From NCBI RefSeq assembly GCF_002090115.1, contig NZ_BBRK01000004.1:1-64000 (forward strand): DNA of 64,000 bases. The letters run 5' to 3'. The notes below the pieces were generated by a model. It was not told the DNA's origin and did no database searches. It saw only the letters and a program-made list of their open reading frames with translations. This stretch comes from Demequina sp. NBRC 110054. GTDB taxonomy: Bacteria > Actinomycetota > Actinomycetes > Actinomycetales > Demequinaceae. Made by a program: the position numbers and the translations under genes. Below, piece by piece: positions 16,408 through 29,702 of this stretch (position 1 is the stretch's first letter; each line of letters starts with the position of its first letter).

Positions 16408-17163
16408 CTACCGCGCGGCCATCTCCGCAGCGACGGCGGCGCCCGCCGCGGCGATCACCCTCGTCTGGACGGGCCGCACCTTCGCGGCCCAGTACGCGTC
16501 CACCGCCTCGAGCGCGAGCGCCTGCGAGGCCGTCTGCTCGCGCAGATCCGTGCGCGGCAGGTCGTCGAGGTTGAAACGCACGATGTCGCGCGCGAGCGCC
16601 TGCACCTCGGCGTCAGACGCATCGTCCGAGATCTCGCTCAGCCGCACGTTGAGACCGCGGAGCCTGCCCCGCACCTCGGGCTCGAGGATCGGCGCCATCA
16701 CGCGGGCGTACTCGCCGCGCTGCGCCTTGGGCGTCACCTGATACCCGAGCACCATCTCGTGGGTGGCGAGGGCGGCAAGCTCCGCCGTAAGCCCGTCCGT
16801 GAGCGCCTCGACGAACGGTGCGACCTCCGCCGCGAGATCGGGAGCGCGCCGCGAGGCACGGATCTCCGCGAGCTCCGCTCGCCGGCGCTCGAGCAGGACG
16901 ATCTGGTCCGCGAGGGCCTCATCGATGGCGTGCAGCTCCGCGTCCGCGTCCGCGGCGCCATCGAGAAGGTCAGGGGTGCGCTCGAGCGGCACGCCGAGGT
17001 CCGCCAGCCGACGGATCCGGATCACGCGAGCGACATGCTCGATCGAGTACTCGCGGTAGCCGTTCGCGGAACGCGGCGGCTCCTCGACGACCCCGAGCTG
17101 GTGATAGTGCCGCAGCGTCCGCGGAGTGACCCCCGCGAGCCGCGCGGCCTCCGCGGATCGCAT
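16408..17163 (-). CDS. MerR family transcriptional regulator
   Basis: 251 residues. The N-terminal winged helix (SAEAARLAGVTPRTLRHYHQLG, residues about 2-23) and the NGYREYSIEHVARVIRIRRL wing define MerR. A long dimerisation helix follows, then a C-terminal domain of about 130 residues that is larger than in metal-sensing MerR proteins and carries no Cys cluster, so a drug-like or other organic ligand is more likely. The gene begins 10 nt after the MFS transporter stop, so they form one operon. GTG 17169 is an alternative start. Confidence 0.88.
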   Translation of the reverse strand: MRSAEAARLAGVTPRTLRHYHQLGVVEEPPRSANGYREYSIEHVARVIRIRRLADLGVPLERTPDLLDGAADADAELHAIDEALADQIVLLERRRAELAEIRASRRAPDLAAEVAPFVEALTDGLTAELAALATHEMVLGYQVTPKAQRGEYARVMAPILEPEVRGRLRGLNVRLSEISDDASDAEVQALARDIVRFNLDDLPRTDLREQTASQALALEAVDAYWAAKVRPVQTRVIAAAGAAVAAEMAAR

Positions 17164-17173
17164 GCGCACGAGT

Positions 17174-18535
17174 CTATCCAGCAGCGACGATGCTGCGGCT
17201 GGGGACGTCGTCCCGGTCGGGGGCGTCCTCTGTCCCCGTCGGTGCGGGCACGTCCAGGCGGCGCAGCGCGGGCGCGAGCGCCGCGATCGCGGTCAGGCCG
17301 GCCCAGACGACCACGCCGGCCCACGAGGCCGTGCGCAGTCCCCCCACGTCGGCGAGCGCGCCCGCGCCGAGGACGCCGAGCGGCACGGCGGCGAGCACGA
17401 AGGCGTTCTGGGTCGCCAGCACCCTGCCTCGCGCGTGGTCGGGGGTGAGATCCACGAGCGCGGCACCGATGGCCGAGTTCAGCGGCCCGGCGGCGAGGCC
17501 CATGATCGCGGCGCCCACCAGCACGAGGGTCGGGGAACTGAGCGGCGCCACGAGGATCAGTCCCAGCAACGCACCCGCCACTCCCCCGACGAACCACGCG
17601 CGGCGCCTGCGGCCGTCAGCGAGGGCGCTGTAGAGGAGCGCTCCCACGATGGCGGCCACCGCGAACGCCGCGAGCACCGCGCCGACCAATCCGGGGCGCC
17701 CCACCTCGAGCGCGTACGACGGCAGCACAAGTCCCTGGAGCGATCCCGTCACCGCCATCGAACCCGCGGACAGCACGGTCGCCCACACGAGGGTCGGACT
17801 TCCGGCGAGGACGCGCCAGCCGTCGCGCAGGCTCGCGAGCGGGCCATCCTGGGGCAACGCACGGGCCACGCGGTCCGCATCGTCCCCGGAGACTCCGGCG
17901 TCCCAGCGCCCCACATCGTCGCGGGAGGCTCCGGCGGCCGCGCCGTCGACCATCGCCGCCGCCATCCGGCCGGCTCCCCGGGGCACCGCGAGCCCCGCGA
18001 GCGCTGCCGCGCCGGACGCGGCCGCGGTGACCCACATCACGGCCGTCGGGCCGAGCACCCCGATCACTCCCGCGGCCAGCGCGGGTCCGGCGACCATGGC
18101 GAGCGCCGCGGCGCCCTGGACGATGCCGAGGACGCGATCGAGCCCGAGCCCCGATGCGCGCGCGATCGCGGGGGCCATCGCTTCGCGCGCGGAGGCGCCC
18201 GGAGCGTCCCCGACGGCGCCCGCGATCGCGAGACCGATGAACCAGCCGAGCGAGAGGCCGATCGCCCCGTCGACGAGAGGGATGGCGGCGACGGCGAGAG
18301 CGGAGATGACGTCGGACAGCACGGCGATGTCGCGGCGGTTGGCGCGATCGACCACCACGCCGGCGGCGAGCCCGACCGCGATGGTGGGCACCGCCGTCGC
18401 GGCCGCGACGACGCCGGTCGCGAGCGGGTCGCCAGTGGTCGTGAGGATGAGGAGCGGCAGCGCCACGGCGGCGGCCGCGTTTCCGAGGGCGGAGAGGAAG
18501 GAGGCGGCAAGGTAGCCGAGGGTCGAGGTCTTCAT
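17174..18535 (-). CDS. MFS transporter, probable efflux pump
   Basis: 453 residues, about 12 hydrophobic segments, starting directly in TM1 (YLAASFLSALGNAAAAVALPLL). The motif-A loop DRANRRD lies between TM2 and TM3. A hydrophilic loop of about 45 residues (MAAAMVDG to ASLRDGWRVL) joins the halves, as in the EntS/macrolide-efflux-like group. The C-terminal tail is acidic. A MerR regulator follows in the same operon and a MerR-like dyad lies in the promoter, so the pump is probably induced by its own substrates. Confidence 0.85.
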   Translation of the reverse strand: MKTSTLGYLAASFLSALGNAAAAVALPLLILTTTGDPLATGVVAAATAVPTIAVGLAAGVVVDRANRRDIAVLSDVISALAVAAIPLVDGAIGLSLGWFIGLAIAGAVGDAPGASAREAMAPAIARASGLGLDRVLGIVQGAAALAMVAGPALAAGVIGVLGPTAVMWVTAAASGAAALAGLAVPRGAGRMAAAMVDGAAAGASRDDVGRWDAGVSGDDADRVARALPQDGPLASLRDGWRVLAGSPTLVWATVLSAGSMAVTGSLQGLVLPSYALEVGRPGLVGAVLAAFAVAAIVGALLYSALADGRRRRAWFVGGVAGALLGLILVAPLSSPTLVLVGAAIMGLAAGPLNSAIGAALVDLTPDHARGRVLATQNAFVLAAVPLGVLGAGALADVGGLRTASWAGVVVWAGLTAIAALAPALRRLDVPAPTGTEDAPDRDDVPSRSIVAAG

Positions 18536-18541
18536 GGCTCG

Positions 18542-18572
18542 AGCCTCGACTATGACGCTACGTCAGGGTCAA
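18542..18572 (-). promoter_or_regulatory. MerR-type promoter of the MFS-MerR operon
   Basis: -35 TTGACC (18572-18567) and a weak -10 GAGGCT (18547-18542) are separated by 19 bp, the elongated spacing typical of MerR-activated promoters. The perfect dyad TGACG-CTA-CGTCA (18553-18565) lies within the spacer. The -10 ends 6 nt before the MFS ATG, so the message would be leaderless. Confidence 0.55.
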
Positions 18573-18602
18573 GCGGTCGCCCGTGGCGACGTCAGCAGCG
18601 CG

Positions 18603-19298
18603 TCAGAACAGCCGCGTCGAGAGGTCCTCGGCCCCGCGCATCCCCTCGTAGTCGAGCAGGAGGCAGCGGATGCCCCGGTCCTCGGCGAGCACGCGCGCCT
18701 GAGGCTTGATCTCCTGGGCGGCGAACACGCCCGAGACCGGCGCGAGCAGTGGATCGCGGTTCATGAGCTCGAGGTAGCGCGTGAGCTGCTCCACGCCGTC
18801 GATCTCGCCCCGGCGCTTGATCTCGACGGCCACAGAGCCGCCCGCCGCATCGCGCGCAAGGATGTCGACCGGGCCGATCGCGGTCATGAACTCGCGGCGC
18901 ACGAGCGTGTGCCCTTCGCCGAGCAGGTGCACCTGCTCCGCGAGCAGCTCCTGGAGGTGCGCCTCGACGCCGTCCTTGACGAGCCCCGGATCCACGCCGA
19001 GCTCATGCTCCGTGTCGGACACGACCTCGTGGAGGTCGATCTCCAGGCGGTCGTCCGACTTCTGGTGCTGGACGACCCAGACCTTCGCGACTCCGCGCTC
19101 GACGGCCTCCGGCTCCGGATCGACCTCACGCATCGTGCACGGGGGGCTCATCCAGTTGAGCGGCTTGTACGAGCCGCCGTCGGAGTGCAGGAGCACGGAG
19201 CCGTCGGCCTTGACCATGATGGCCCGCGTCGCGAGCGGAAGGTGAGCGCTGAGCCGCCCGGTGTACCGAGCGGCGCAGCGGGCGATGACGACCCGCAT
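18603..19298 (-). CDS. nucS: Mismatch-specific endonuclease NucS (EndoMS)
   Basis: Cuts both strands at mismatches; this is the actinobacterial substitute for MutS/MutL repair. 231 residues: N-terminal DNA-binding/dimerisation domain, then the nuclease domain with the D-ExK site D145 (GPVDILARD), E159 and K161 ([10 protein letters not shown]). The C-terminal tail DLSTRLF fits the short peptide that docks on the replication sliding clamp. It begins 6 nt after atpC, so it is probably transcribed from the ATP synthase operon. Confidence 0.95.
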   Translation of the reverse strand: MRVVIARCAARYTGRLSAHLPLATRAIMVKADGSVLLHSDGGSYKPLNWMSPPCTMREVDPEPEAVERGVAKVWVVQHQKSDDRLEIDLHEVVSDTEHELGVDPGLVKDGVEAHLQELLAEQVHLLGEGHTLVRREFMTAIGPVDILARDAAGGSVAVEIKRRGEIDGVEQLTRYLELMNRDPLLAPVSGVFAAQEIKPQARVLAEDRGIRCLLLDYEGMRGAEDLSTRLF

Positions 19299-19304
19299 GA
19301 TTCC

Positions 19305-19577
19305 TTACGGCAGGGCGACGCCCGGCCGAGGATCGGTGACGATCGTCACCGTGTCCTGGTCGAACGACAGGAAGCCACCCGTGATGGGCAGCTCGGCGCG
19401 GTCGCCATCCTCGGCGACGACAGCGACCGTGCCCGCGCGGAGCACCGCCAGCACCGGCTCGTGGTTCGCGAGGATCCCGATGGACCCCTCAACCGTAGGA
19501 GCGGACACCGACCGCGCCGTCCCGGACCAGAGAGTCTGGTCCGGGGCGACGATGAAAGCGGTGATGGTGGCGGCCAT
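19305..19577 (-). CDS. atpC: ATP synthase F1 epsilon subunit, short form
   Basis: Couples F1 rotation to the c-ring. Only the N-terminal beta-sandwich is present (IVAPDQTLWSGTARSVSAPT, GSIGILANHEPVLAVL, ITGGFLSFDQDTVTIVTD), ending at residue 90. Typical epsilon subunits have about 130-140 residues with a C-terminal helical hairpin that inhibits ATP hydrolysis; that hairpin is absent here. The stop is followed after 6 nt by nucS, so no lost domain remains in the gap. It begins 3 nt after atpD. Confidence 0.95.
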   Translation of the reverse strand: MAATITAFIVAPDQTLWSGTARSVSAPTVEGSIGILANHEPVLAVLRAGTVAVVAEDGDRAELPITGGFLSFDQDTVTIVTDPRPGVALP

Positions 19578-19580
19578 GGG

Positions 19581-22000
<2,420 letters not shown>

Positions 22001-22005
22001 CGTCC

Positions 22006-23640
<1,635 letters not shown>

Positions 23641-23692
23641 GACTTGTCTCCTGTCGATTCCGCGTCAGTAGCGGGGTTGTCCGTGTCAGCGC

Positions 23693-24505
23693 TTAACTGA
23701 CGAGTCGTCGTCGTGCTTCGTCGAGGCGGGCGAGGACGGTGCCGTCCACAGCCTCTGTCCCGACCTGAACCTTGATGCCGCCGAGCACCTCGGGGTCGAC
23801 GGCGACGTTGAGCTGGATCTCTCGCCCGTACGCGGACGTGAGGATCGAGACCAGCCGGGCGCGCTGTGCGGCGCTCAGCTCGACGGCCGAGACGACCGAG
23901 GCGAGCAGTCGACCGCGACGCGTCGCGGCAGCCTGCACCAGGCTCTTGATCGTGGTGATGAGGCGCTGGCCGCGGACCTTCTCGACCGCGCGGTGCAGCA
24001 GCGCCTGCGTGACCTGGTCCATGCGGCCCTTGAGCACGCCCTCGAGCAGCTCGAGGCGCACCTCGCGCGACACCGAGCGGTTGGACAGCGCGACCAGCAG
24101 GTCGCGCTCGCCCTCGAGCAGGCGCTGCACCTGGAACAGCTCGTCCTCGACCGTGTCGATGTGGCCCGCGTGCTGAGCCGACGCGAGCATCGCCTCGGTA
24201 CCGGCATCCTCGACCGCGACCGCGAGGTCCACGTCCTCGGACCACCGGTGGCCGGCGAAGTCGCCGACCACATCGACCACGCGGCTGTCGAGACCGCCGA
24301 AGAGGTGCTTCACGAGCGCCGACTTGGCATCGGCGTCACGAGCAGGGTCCGTCAGCGCGCGCCGCAGGGAGCCGGAGCCGTCAAGCGCGTCGACCACGAC
24401 GAACAGCTCCCGGCCCAGCTTCATGCCGTCTGCACCGGACGCGCTCGCCACAGGCTCGAAGGCCTTCAGCACCGCGTCCCGTGACGCCTGACTCGTGCCT
24501 CGCAT
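23693..24505 (-). CDS. atpH: ATP synthase F1 delta subunit
   Basis: Peripheral-stalk subunit that attaches F1 to subunit b. 270 residues, longer than the roughly 180 of most bacteria but usual for actinobacteria. The conserved C-terminal part is visible (NRSVSREVRLELLEGVLKGRM, then VDPEVLGGIKVQVGTEAVDGTVLARL). The gene lies 3 nt after atpF. Confidence 0.95.
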   Translation of the reverse strand: MRGTSQASRDAVLKAFEPVASASGADGMKLGRELFVVVDALDGSGSLRRALTDPARDADAKSALVKHLFGGLDSRVVDVVGDFAGHRWSEDVDLAVAVEDAGTEAMLASAQHAGHIDTVEDELFQVQRLLEGERDLLVALSNRSVSREVRLELLEGVLKGRMDQVTQALLHRAVEKVRGQRLITTIKSLVQAAATRRGRLLASVVSAVELSAAQRARLVSILTSAYGREIQLNVAVDPEVLGGIKVQVGTEAVDGTVLARLDEARRRLVS

Positions 24506-24508
24506 CCG

Positions 24509-25359
<851 letters not shown>

Positions 25360-26217
25360 CTAGTGCTCTTCCTCGAGCGCCATGTTGAGGTACACGGCGG
25401 AAAGCATGGTGAAGACGTAGGCCTGAAGCAGCGCCACGAAGATCTCGAACAGCGTGAAGGCGAACCCGGCGACGAACGTCACCGCACCCACCGACTTCAT
25501 GGCGCCCGCGGCCTCGAAGAAGAAGTACTGCGTGGCCGCGAAGAACAGGACCAGCAGCATGTGGCCGGCGATCATGTTCGCCGCGAGTCGCAGCGCGAGC
25601 GTCGCGGGCCGCAGGAAGAAGACCTGCAGGAACTCGATCGGCGTGAGCAGCAGGTAGATGCCCTTCGGCACACCGGGCGGGAAGAGGCTGTTCTTGAGGT
25701 AGCCCCCGAGCCCGTGCTTCTTGACTCCGACGCCCAGGTACATGATCCACACCCACACGGCCATCACGATCGGGAGACCGATCAGCGACGTGCCGGCGAT
25801 GTTGATGCCTGGGATCACACCGGTGATGTTGAAGAAGGTGATCGCGAGGAACAGCGTCGAGAGGAACGGAAGGAACCGCTTGGTGTCCTCCTTGCTCATG
25901 ACCTGCTCGACGATCTGCGTCTTCACGAAGTCGAGCATGAACTCGACGGCGGCCTGGAAGCGGCCCGGCACGACCTTGGCGCGGCCGGCGACGATGGCGA
26001 AGATCACGATGAGCACCACGGCCGCGATGACGCGGGCGAGCATGATGCGGTTGAACTCGAAGATCGTGCCCTCCCACAGCAGTGCCGTGGGGTCGAACTC
26101 GGCGAGCGACGGTGCGTGGAACCCGTCAGAGCTGAAGAGCCACTGGAAGAAGTTCTGGGTATCCCCAGACTCATGACCGGCCGCGTCAGCGGCTGCGGCT
26201 ACCACGATGTGTCGCAT
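25360..26217 (-). CDS. atpB: ATP synthase F0 subunit a
   Basis: Static half of the proton channel. 285 residues with an N-terminal extracytoplasmic segment and 5-6 TM helices. The essential arginine lies in RPATLALRLAANMIAGHML, and the C-terminal helix FTLFEIFVALLQAYVFTMLSAVYL is conserved. It follows atpI after about 78 nt that include a 9-bp stem-loop. Confidence 0.96.
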   Translation of the reverse strand: MRHIVVAAAADAAGHESGDTQNFFQWLFSSDGFHAPSLAEFDPTALLWEGTIFEFNRIMLARVIAAVVLIVIFAIVAGRAKVVPGRFQAAVEFMLDFVKTQIVEQVMSKEDTKRFLPFLSTLFLAITFFNITGVIPGINIAGTSLIGLPIVMAVWVWIMYLGVGVKKHGLGGYLKNSLFPPGVPKGIYLLLTPIEFLQVFFLRPATLALRLAANMIAGHMLLVLFFAATQYFFFEAAGAMKSVGAVTFVAGFAFTLFEIFVALLQAYVFTMLSAVYLNMALEEEH

Positions 26218-26235
26218 CAGACTCCAGCAGGTTTG

Positions 26236-26262
26236 CTGCGGCCGTTGCGAAGGCGGCCGCAG
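26236..26262 (-). other. Stem-loop in the atpI-atpB gap
   Basis: CTGCGGCCG (26236-26244) pairs perfectly with CGGCCGCAG (26254-26262) over a 9-nt loop. It lies between atpI and atpB and could act as an attenuator or RNA-processing site; no T-run follows on the minus strand. Confidence 0.4.
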
Positions 26263-26295
26263 GGGGACTGTCGGTGAATCGGGATAAACCCTAGC

Positions 26296-26736
26296 CTATT
26301 CGTCCCGGCTCTCAGTACCACTCGTGGTGTATGGGACACGTCCCCGGATCAACACCACAGCGTCGATGCCGAGCGTCACCAGTATGCCGCCGATCACCGC
26401 GATACCGAACACCGTACGGGGGAAGTCCTCGATCTGCGCGAGGAGCACGACCGCGACGACGATCACGATCATCTTGGCGAGCCACGAGCCCAGGATGATC
26501 GCCGCCATCATGTGCGGCGGCTGGCGGTGAGCGAGCTGCATCGCGAGGGGTGTGAGCAGCCCCGCGAGGGCTGCGACGGCGATGCCGGCGAGCCCCGCCC
26601 ACATGCCGGGGAGGTCCTGCACGAGGTAGCCGAGAAGGCCGGCGAGCACAGCTCCGACCGCGAGCGCGAGGGCTCCGATGCGCAGCGCGCGACGATAGAC
26701 GGCGGACTCCGCCGAGGCGGGCTGGGGGGCGGTCAT
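26296..26736 (-). CDS. atpI: ATP synthase protein I-like membrane protein
   Basis: 146 residues with four hydrophobic segments (IGALALAVGAVLAGLLGYLV; MWAGLAGIAVAALAGLLTPL; MMAAIILGSWLAKMIVIVVAVVLL; TVFGIAVIGGILVTLGIDAVVLI), the AtpI/DUF2273-like layout. AtpI is thought to help c-ring assembly or ion supply. Its ATG overlaps the stop of wecA (ATGA at 26733-26736), linking cell-envelope and ATP synthase genes in one transcript, and GGAGG lies just upstream. Confidence 0.85.
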   Translation of the reverse strand: MTAPQPASAESAVYRRALRIGALALAVGAVLAGLLGYLVQDLPGMWAGLAGIAVAALAGLLTPLAMQLAHRQPPHMMAAIILGSWLAKMIVIVVAVVLLAQIEDFPRTVFGIAVIGGILVTLGIDAVVLIRGRVPYTTSGTESRDE

Positions 26737-28112
26737 GCGTCCTCCTTGATCTCGCCCGAGGCCGGGGCCCCGGCGGTCGACGGGTCCTGGCCTGCATCGT
26801 CCTGGGACTCCTGGTCCCCCGGCCGTGCCGCATCGTCCAGGCCCCCTGGCCGTGCCGCATCGTCCTCGTGGAGCGCCGCAGCGCCCTCCTCCCCTGCCTG
26901 GTGCGCGCGCTGCGCGGCGTCTCCCGGCCGCTGACCGCGCGGGATGGCCTCGACCTTGCCCTCGGGCGTCGCGCGCAGCCTCAGGGGAGCCACGCCGTGC
27001 CCCGCGGTCCTCCACGCGCGCGAGCTGGCGAGCCTGAGGCCCGGCGAGAACGTGATCAGACCCGCGAGCATGATCCCCGACACGACGACGGCGATTGCCT
27101 TGGGCGTCGGCAGGAACACCGTGGAGACGGTCCCGAAGGACAGCACCGCGGTCCACAGGTAGAGCACGGCCACGGCCCAGCGATGGCTGTGACCCGCGCG
27201 CAGCAGCAGGTGGTGGAGGTGGTGCGCGTCGGGGGTGAACGGCGACTGCCCTCGCAGCGTGCGACGGATGACGGCCGCGCCCATGTCGATCAGCGGCACG
27301 GCGACGACCATGAGCGGCAGCAGGATCGGGATGAAGGCGGGGATGCTCTCGCGGTCGGACACGACGGTCGGGTCGATCTGCCCCGTGACCACGATCGCGG
27401 CGGCGGCGATCGTGAGGCCCAGCACCATCGACCCCGAGTCGCCCATGAAGATGCGCGCGGGGTTCATGTTGTGCGGGAGGAAGCCCAGGCTCGCGCCGAC
27501 CAGCACCGCGAGGATGAGGCTCGCGATCGACGAGTAGTCGCCCGGCGTCGCGGAGCGCGCGAGCAGGTAGGTGTACGTGAAGAAGGCGAGCCCGCCGATC
27601 GCGATCATGCCTGCCGCGAGACCGTCGAGACCGTCGACGAAGTTCACGGCGTTGATCGCGACCACCACGACCAGCACCGTCGCGGACAGCGACAGGTACG
27701 AGCTGCCGATCGTGAGCCCGCCGATGGGCACCGTCACGAGCTGGACGCCGCCCCATGCCATGAGCAGGGCCGCGAGGATCTGCCCCGCGAGCTTGGCCAT
27801 CCAGTCGAGGTCCCACACGTCGTCGGCGAATCCGAGCGCGCACACGAGGGCGGCGCCAGCAAGGACGCCCCACGGCGCGCGGCTGCCTTCGAAGACGGGT
27901 TGGAGGAACGGGATCGTGCTCGCGAGCACGATGCCTCCCGCGATGCCCAGGAAGATCGCGACGCCGCCGAGGCGGGCCGTCGGGGTCGAGTGGACGTCAC
28001 GCTTGCGCACGGCAGTGACCGCGCCCACGCGAAGCGCGAGGTGGCGCATCGCGGGCGTGGCGGCGTACGCCACCAACGCGGAGACGAGCAGCAGCGTGAG
28101 GTAGACCTTCAC
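26733..28112 (-). CDS. wecA: Polyprenyl-phosphate N-acetylglucosamine-1-phosphate transferase (WecA/TagO type)
   Basis: Transfers GlcNAc-1-phosphate to decaprenyl or undecaprenyl phosphate, the first step of teichoic-acid or arabinogalactan-type polymer linkers. 459 residues, about 11 TM helices. Family motifs are present: LGFADDVWDL, AVNFVDGLDGLAAG, NMNPARIFMGDSGSM and the HxHH-type DAHHLHHLLLRAG. The last 80 or so residues are a hydrophilic tail with a repeated DDAARPG element, beyond the usual family length. The start is GTG 28112, overlapping the upstream tsaC stop by 4 nt, with GGAGG 10 nt before. Confidence 0.92.
   Translation of the reverse strand: MKVYLTLLLVSALVAYAATPAMRHLALRVGAVTAVRKRDVHSTPTARLGGVAIFLGIAGGIVLASTIPFLQPVFEGSRAPWGVLAGAALVCALGFADDVWDLDWMAKLAGQILAALLMAWGGVQLVTVPIGGLTIGSSYLSLSATVLVVVVAINAVNFVDGLDGLAAGMIAIGGLAFFTYTYLLARSATPGDYSSIASLILAVLVGASLGFLPHNMNPARIFMGDSGSMVLGLTIAAAAIVVTGQIDPTVVSDRESIPAFIPILLPLMVVAVPLIDMGAAVIRRTLRGQSPFTPDAHHLHHLLLRAGHSHRWAVAVLYLWTAVLSFGTVSTVFLPTPKAIAVVVSGIMLAGLITFSPGLRLASSRAWRTAGHGVAPLRLRATPEGKVEAIPRGQRPGDAAQRAHQAGEEGAAALHEDDAARPGGLDDAARPGDQESQDDAGQDPSTAGAPASGEIKEDA
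26821..26865. repeat. 18-bp direct repeat in the wecA tail
   Basis: GGCCGTGCCGCATCGTCC occurs at 26821-26838 and again at 26848-26865, a 27-bp offset (9 codons) giving the duplicated DDAARPG. Each copy contains the CGCATCGTCC word that recurs across the window. Confidence 0.8.
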
Positions 28113-28774
28113 TCGGAGTCGGCCTCCAGCGGCCTCAGCAGCGCGTCCTCGCCGATGATGTCGGCGATCGCCTCGCGGCTCACTCCCCCGGCACGGACGA
28201 TGCGCAGGCCGGCGTCGTTGGTCGCGTCCACGATCGTCGAGGCCTGGCCCAGCGGGCTGTCGCCCGCGTCGAGGTAGACGGCGACGGACTCGCCCAGCTG
28301 GGACTCGGCGTCGGACGCCGTGGTCGCCGCAGGCTGACCGGTCTTGTTCGCGCTCGTCACGGCGAGCGGGCCGGTGCGCTTGAGGAGCGCGAGGGCGGCA
28401 GGGTGGTCGGGCATGCGCAGCGCGACCGTGCCGTGGGTGTCGCCCAGGTCCCACGCGAGCGAGGGCTGGGCCATGACGATGACCGTCAGCGCGCCCGGCC
28501 AGAACTCCTCCATGAGCGCGCGCGCGGGCTCGGGGACGTCCATGGCGAGCCCGTCGACCGTGCGGACGTCGGGGATGAGCACGGGCGGCGGCATCTGCCT
28601 CCCACGGCCCTTGGCTGTGAGGACGGCCGCGACGGCATCGGGCTGGAAGGCGTCGGCGCCGATTCCGTACACGGTGTCGGTCGGCAGCACGATCACCTGG
28701 CCGGCCTCGACCGCCTCGACCGCGGCGTCCAGCGACGGCCCCCAGGCCTGGGGGTCGGTGCATGGGTAGATCAT
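28109..28774 (-). CDS. tsaC: L-threonylcarbamoyladenylate synthase (Sua5/YwlC/YrdC family)
   Basis: Makes threonylcarbamoyl-AMP for the t6A37 modification of ANN-decoding tRNAs. 221 residues containing the YrdC domain: VIVLPTDTVYGIGADAF, the KGRGRQMPPPVLIP loop, VALRMPDHPAALALL, and VTSANKTGQPA. It is a single-domain form without the C-terminal Sua5 extension. It lies between prmC and wecA, the usual actinobacterial place. Confidence 0.94.
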   Translation of the reverse strand: MIYPCTDPQAWGPSLDAAVEAVEAGQVIVLPTDTVYGIGADAFQPDAVAAVLTAKGRGRQMPPPVLIPDVRTVDGLAMDVPEPARALMEEFWPGALTVIVMAQPSLAWDLGDTHGTVALRMPDHPAALALLKRTGPLAVTSANKTGQPAATTASDAESQLGESVAVYLDAGDSPLGQASTIVDATNDAGLRIVRAGGVSREAIADIIGEDALLRPLEADSE

Positions 28775-28803
28775 GAGCCCAAGTCTCTCAGACGCGGGGC
28801 GCC

Positions 28804-29700
28804 TCAGACGTCGACGCGGCGCGCGACCAGCATCCGGTCACGCCCGGTGAGGTCCTGGCGCGTGTGGACGTCGCCCCAGTACACGGAGCTCGCGGCGTAC
28901 TCGCGCAGCGCCTCGCCCTGCAGCTCGCCGTGCTCCATCACGAGCCAGCCACCCAGGTCGAGCAGCCTCGCCGCCTCGTCGATGATCGCGCGCGGCACCT
29001 CGAGACCGTCGTCGCCCATGCCGTACAGGGCGCTCGGCGGGTCGTAGTCGCGGACCTCCTGGTCGCGCGGCACCGCGTCAGGCGGGATGTACGGCGGGTT
29101 GGTCACGACGACCTGGGCGCAGCGCTCGAAGTGGTGCATGCACGAGCGGGCGTCACCGAGGATCGGGCGGATGCGCCGGCGCACGTCCGGCGGCAGCATG
29201 CGCGCGTTGAGGCGCAGGTAGACGTTGGCCTCCTCGCTCGCCTCCACCAGGGACACGTGCGCGTCGTCCATCTCGGACGCGATCGACAGGCCGATGGCCC
29301 CCGATCCCGCGCACAGGTCGACCACGCGGACGATGCCGTCGCGGCCGGGCTTGGCCTCGCGCGCCAGGTCCAGGGCGACCTGGGCGACGACCTCGGTCTC
29401 GGGCCGCGGGACGAACACGCCCGGTCCCACCTGGAGCTCGAGGTTCCTGAACGGGGCCTTGCCGGTGATGTGCTGAAGCGGCTCGCGCTGCACGCGGCGC
29501 GTGACGCGCGCCTCGAGGAGGTCGTGGTCGAGCACGTCCTCGGTCCAGTGGTCGTCACGCGCGGCAGCCGTCCGCACCTCGGCGGGCGTCCAGCCGAACG
29601 TGTGCGCCATGAGGACCACGGCATCATGCTGCGGCGAGGGGACGCCGGCTGCGGCGAGACGCTCGGAGATGTCGCGCAGGCGCGCGCCCACGGAGGGCAT
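28804..29700 (-). CDS. prmC: Release factor glutamine methyltransferase PrmC
   Basis: Methylates the glutamine of the GGQ motif in release factors. 298 residues: an N-terminal helical substrate-binding domain, the SAM motif DLCAGSGAIG starting at residue 128, and the catalytic NPPYIP at 201-206 that binds the glutamine. It begins 2 nt after the stop of prfA, its substrate's gene. Confidence 0.96.
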   Translation of the reverse strand: MPSVGARLRDISERLAAAGVPSPQHDAVVLMAHTFGWTPAEVRTAAARDDHWTEDVLDHDLLEARVTRRVQREPLQHITGKAPFRNLELQVGPGVFVPRPETEVVAQVALDLAREAKPGRDGIVRVVDLCAGSGAIGLSIASEMDDAHVSLVEASEEANVYLRLNARMLPPDVRRRIRPILGDARSCMHHFERCAQVVVTNPPYIPPDAVPRDQEVRDYDPPSALYGMGDDGLEVPRAIIDEAARLLDLGGWLVMEHGELQGEALREYAASSVYWGDVHTRQDLTGRDRMLVARRVDV

Positions 29701-29702
29701 GG

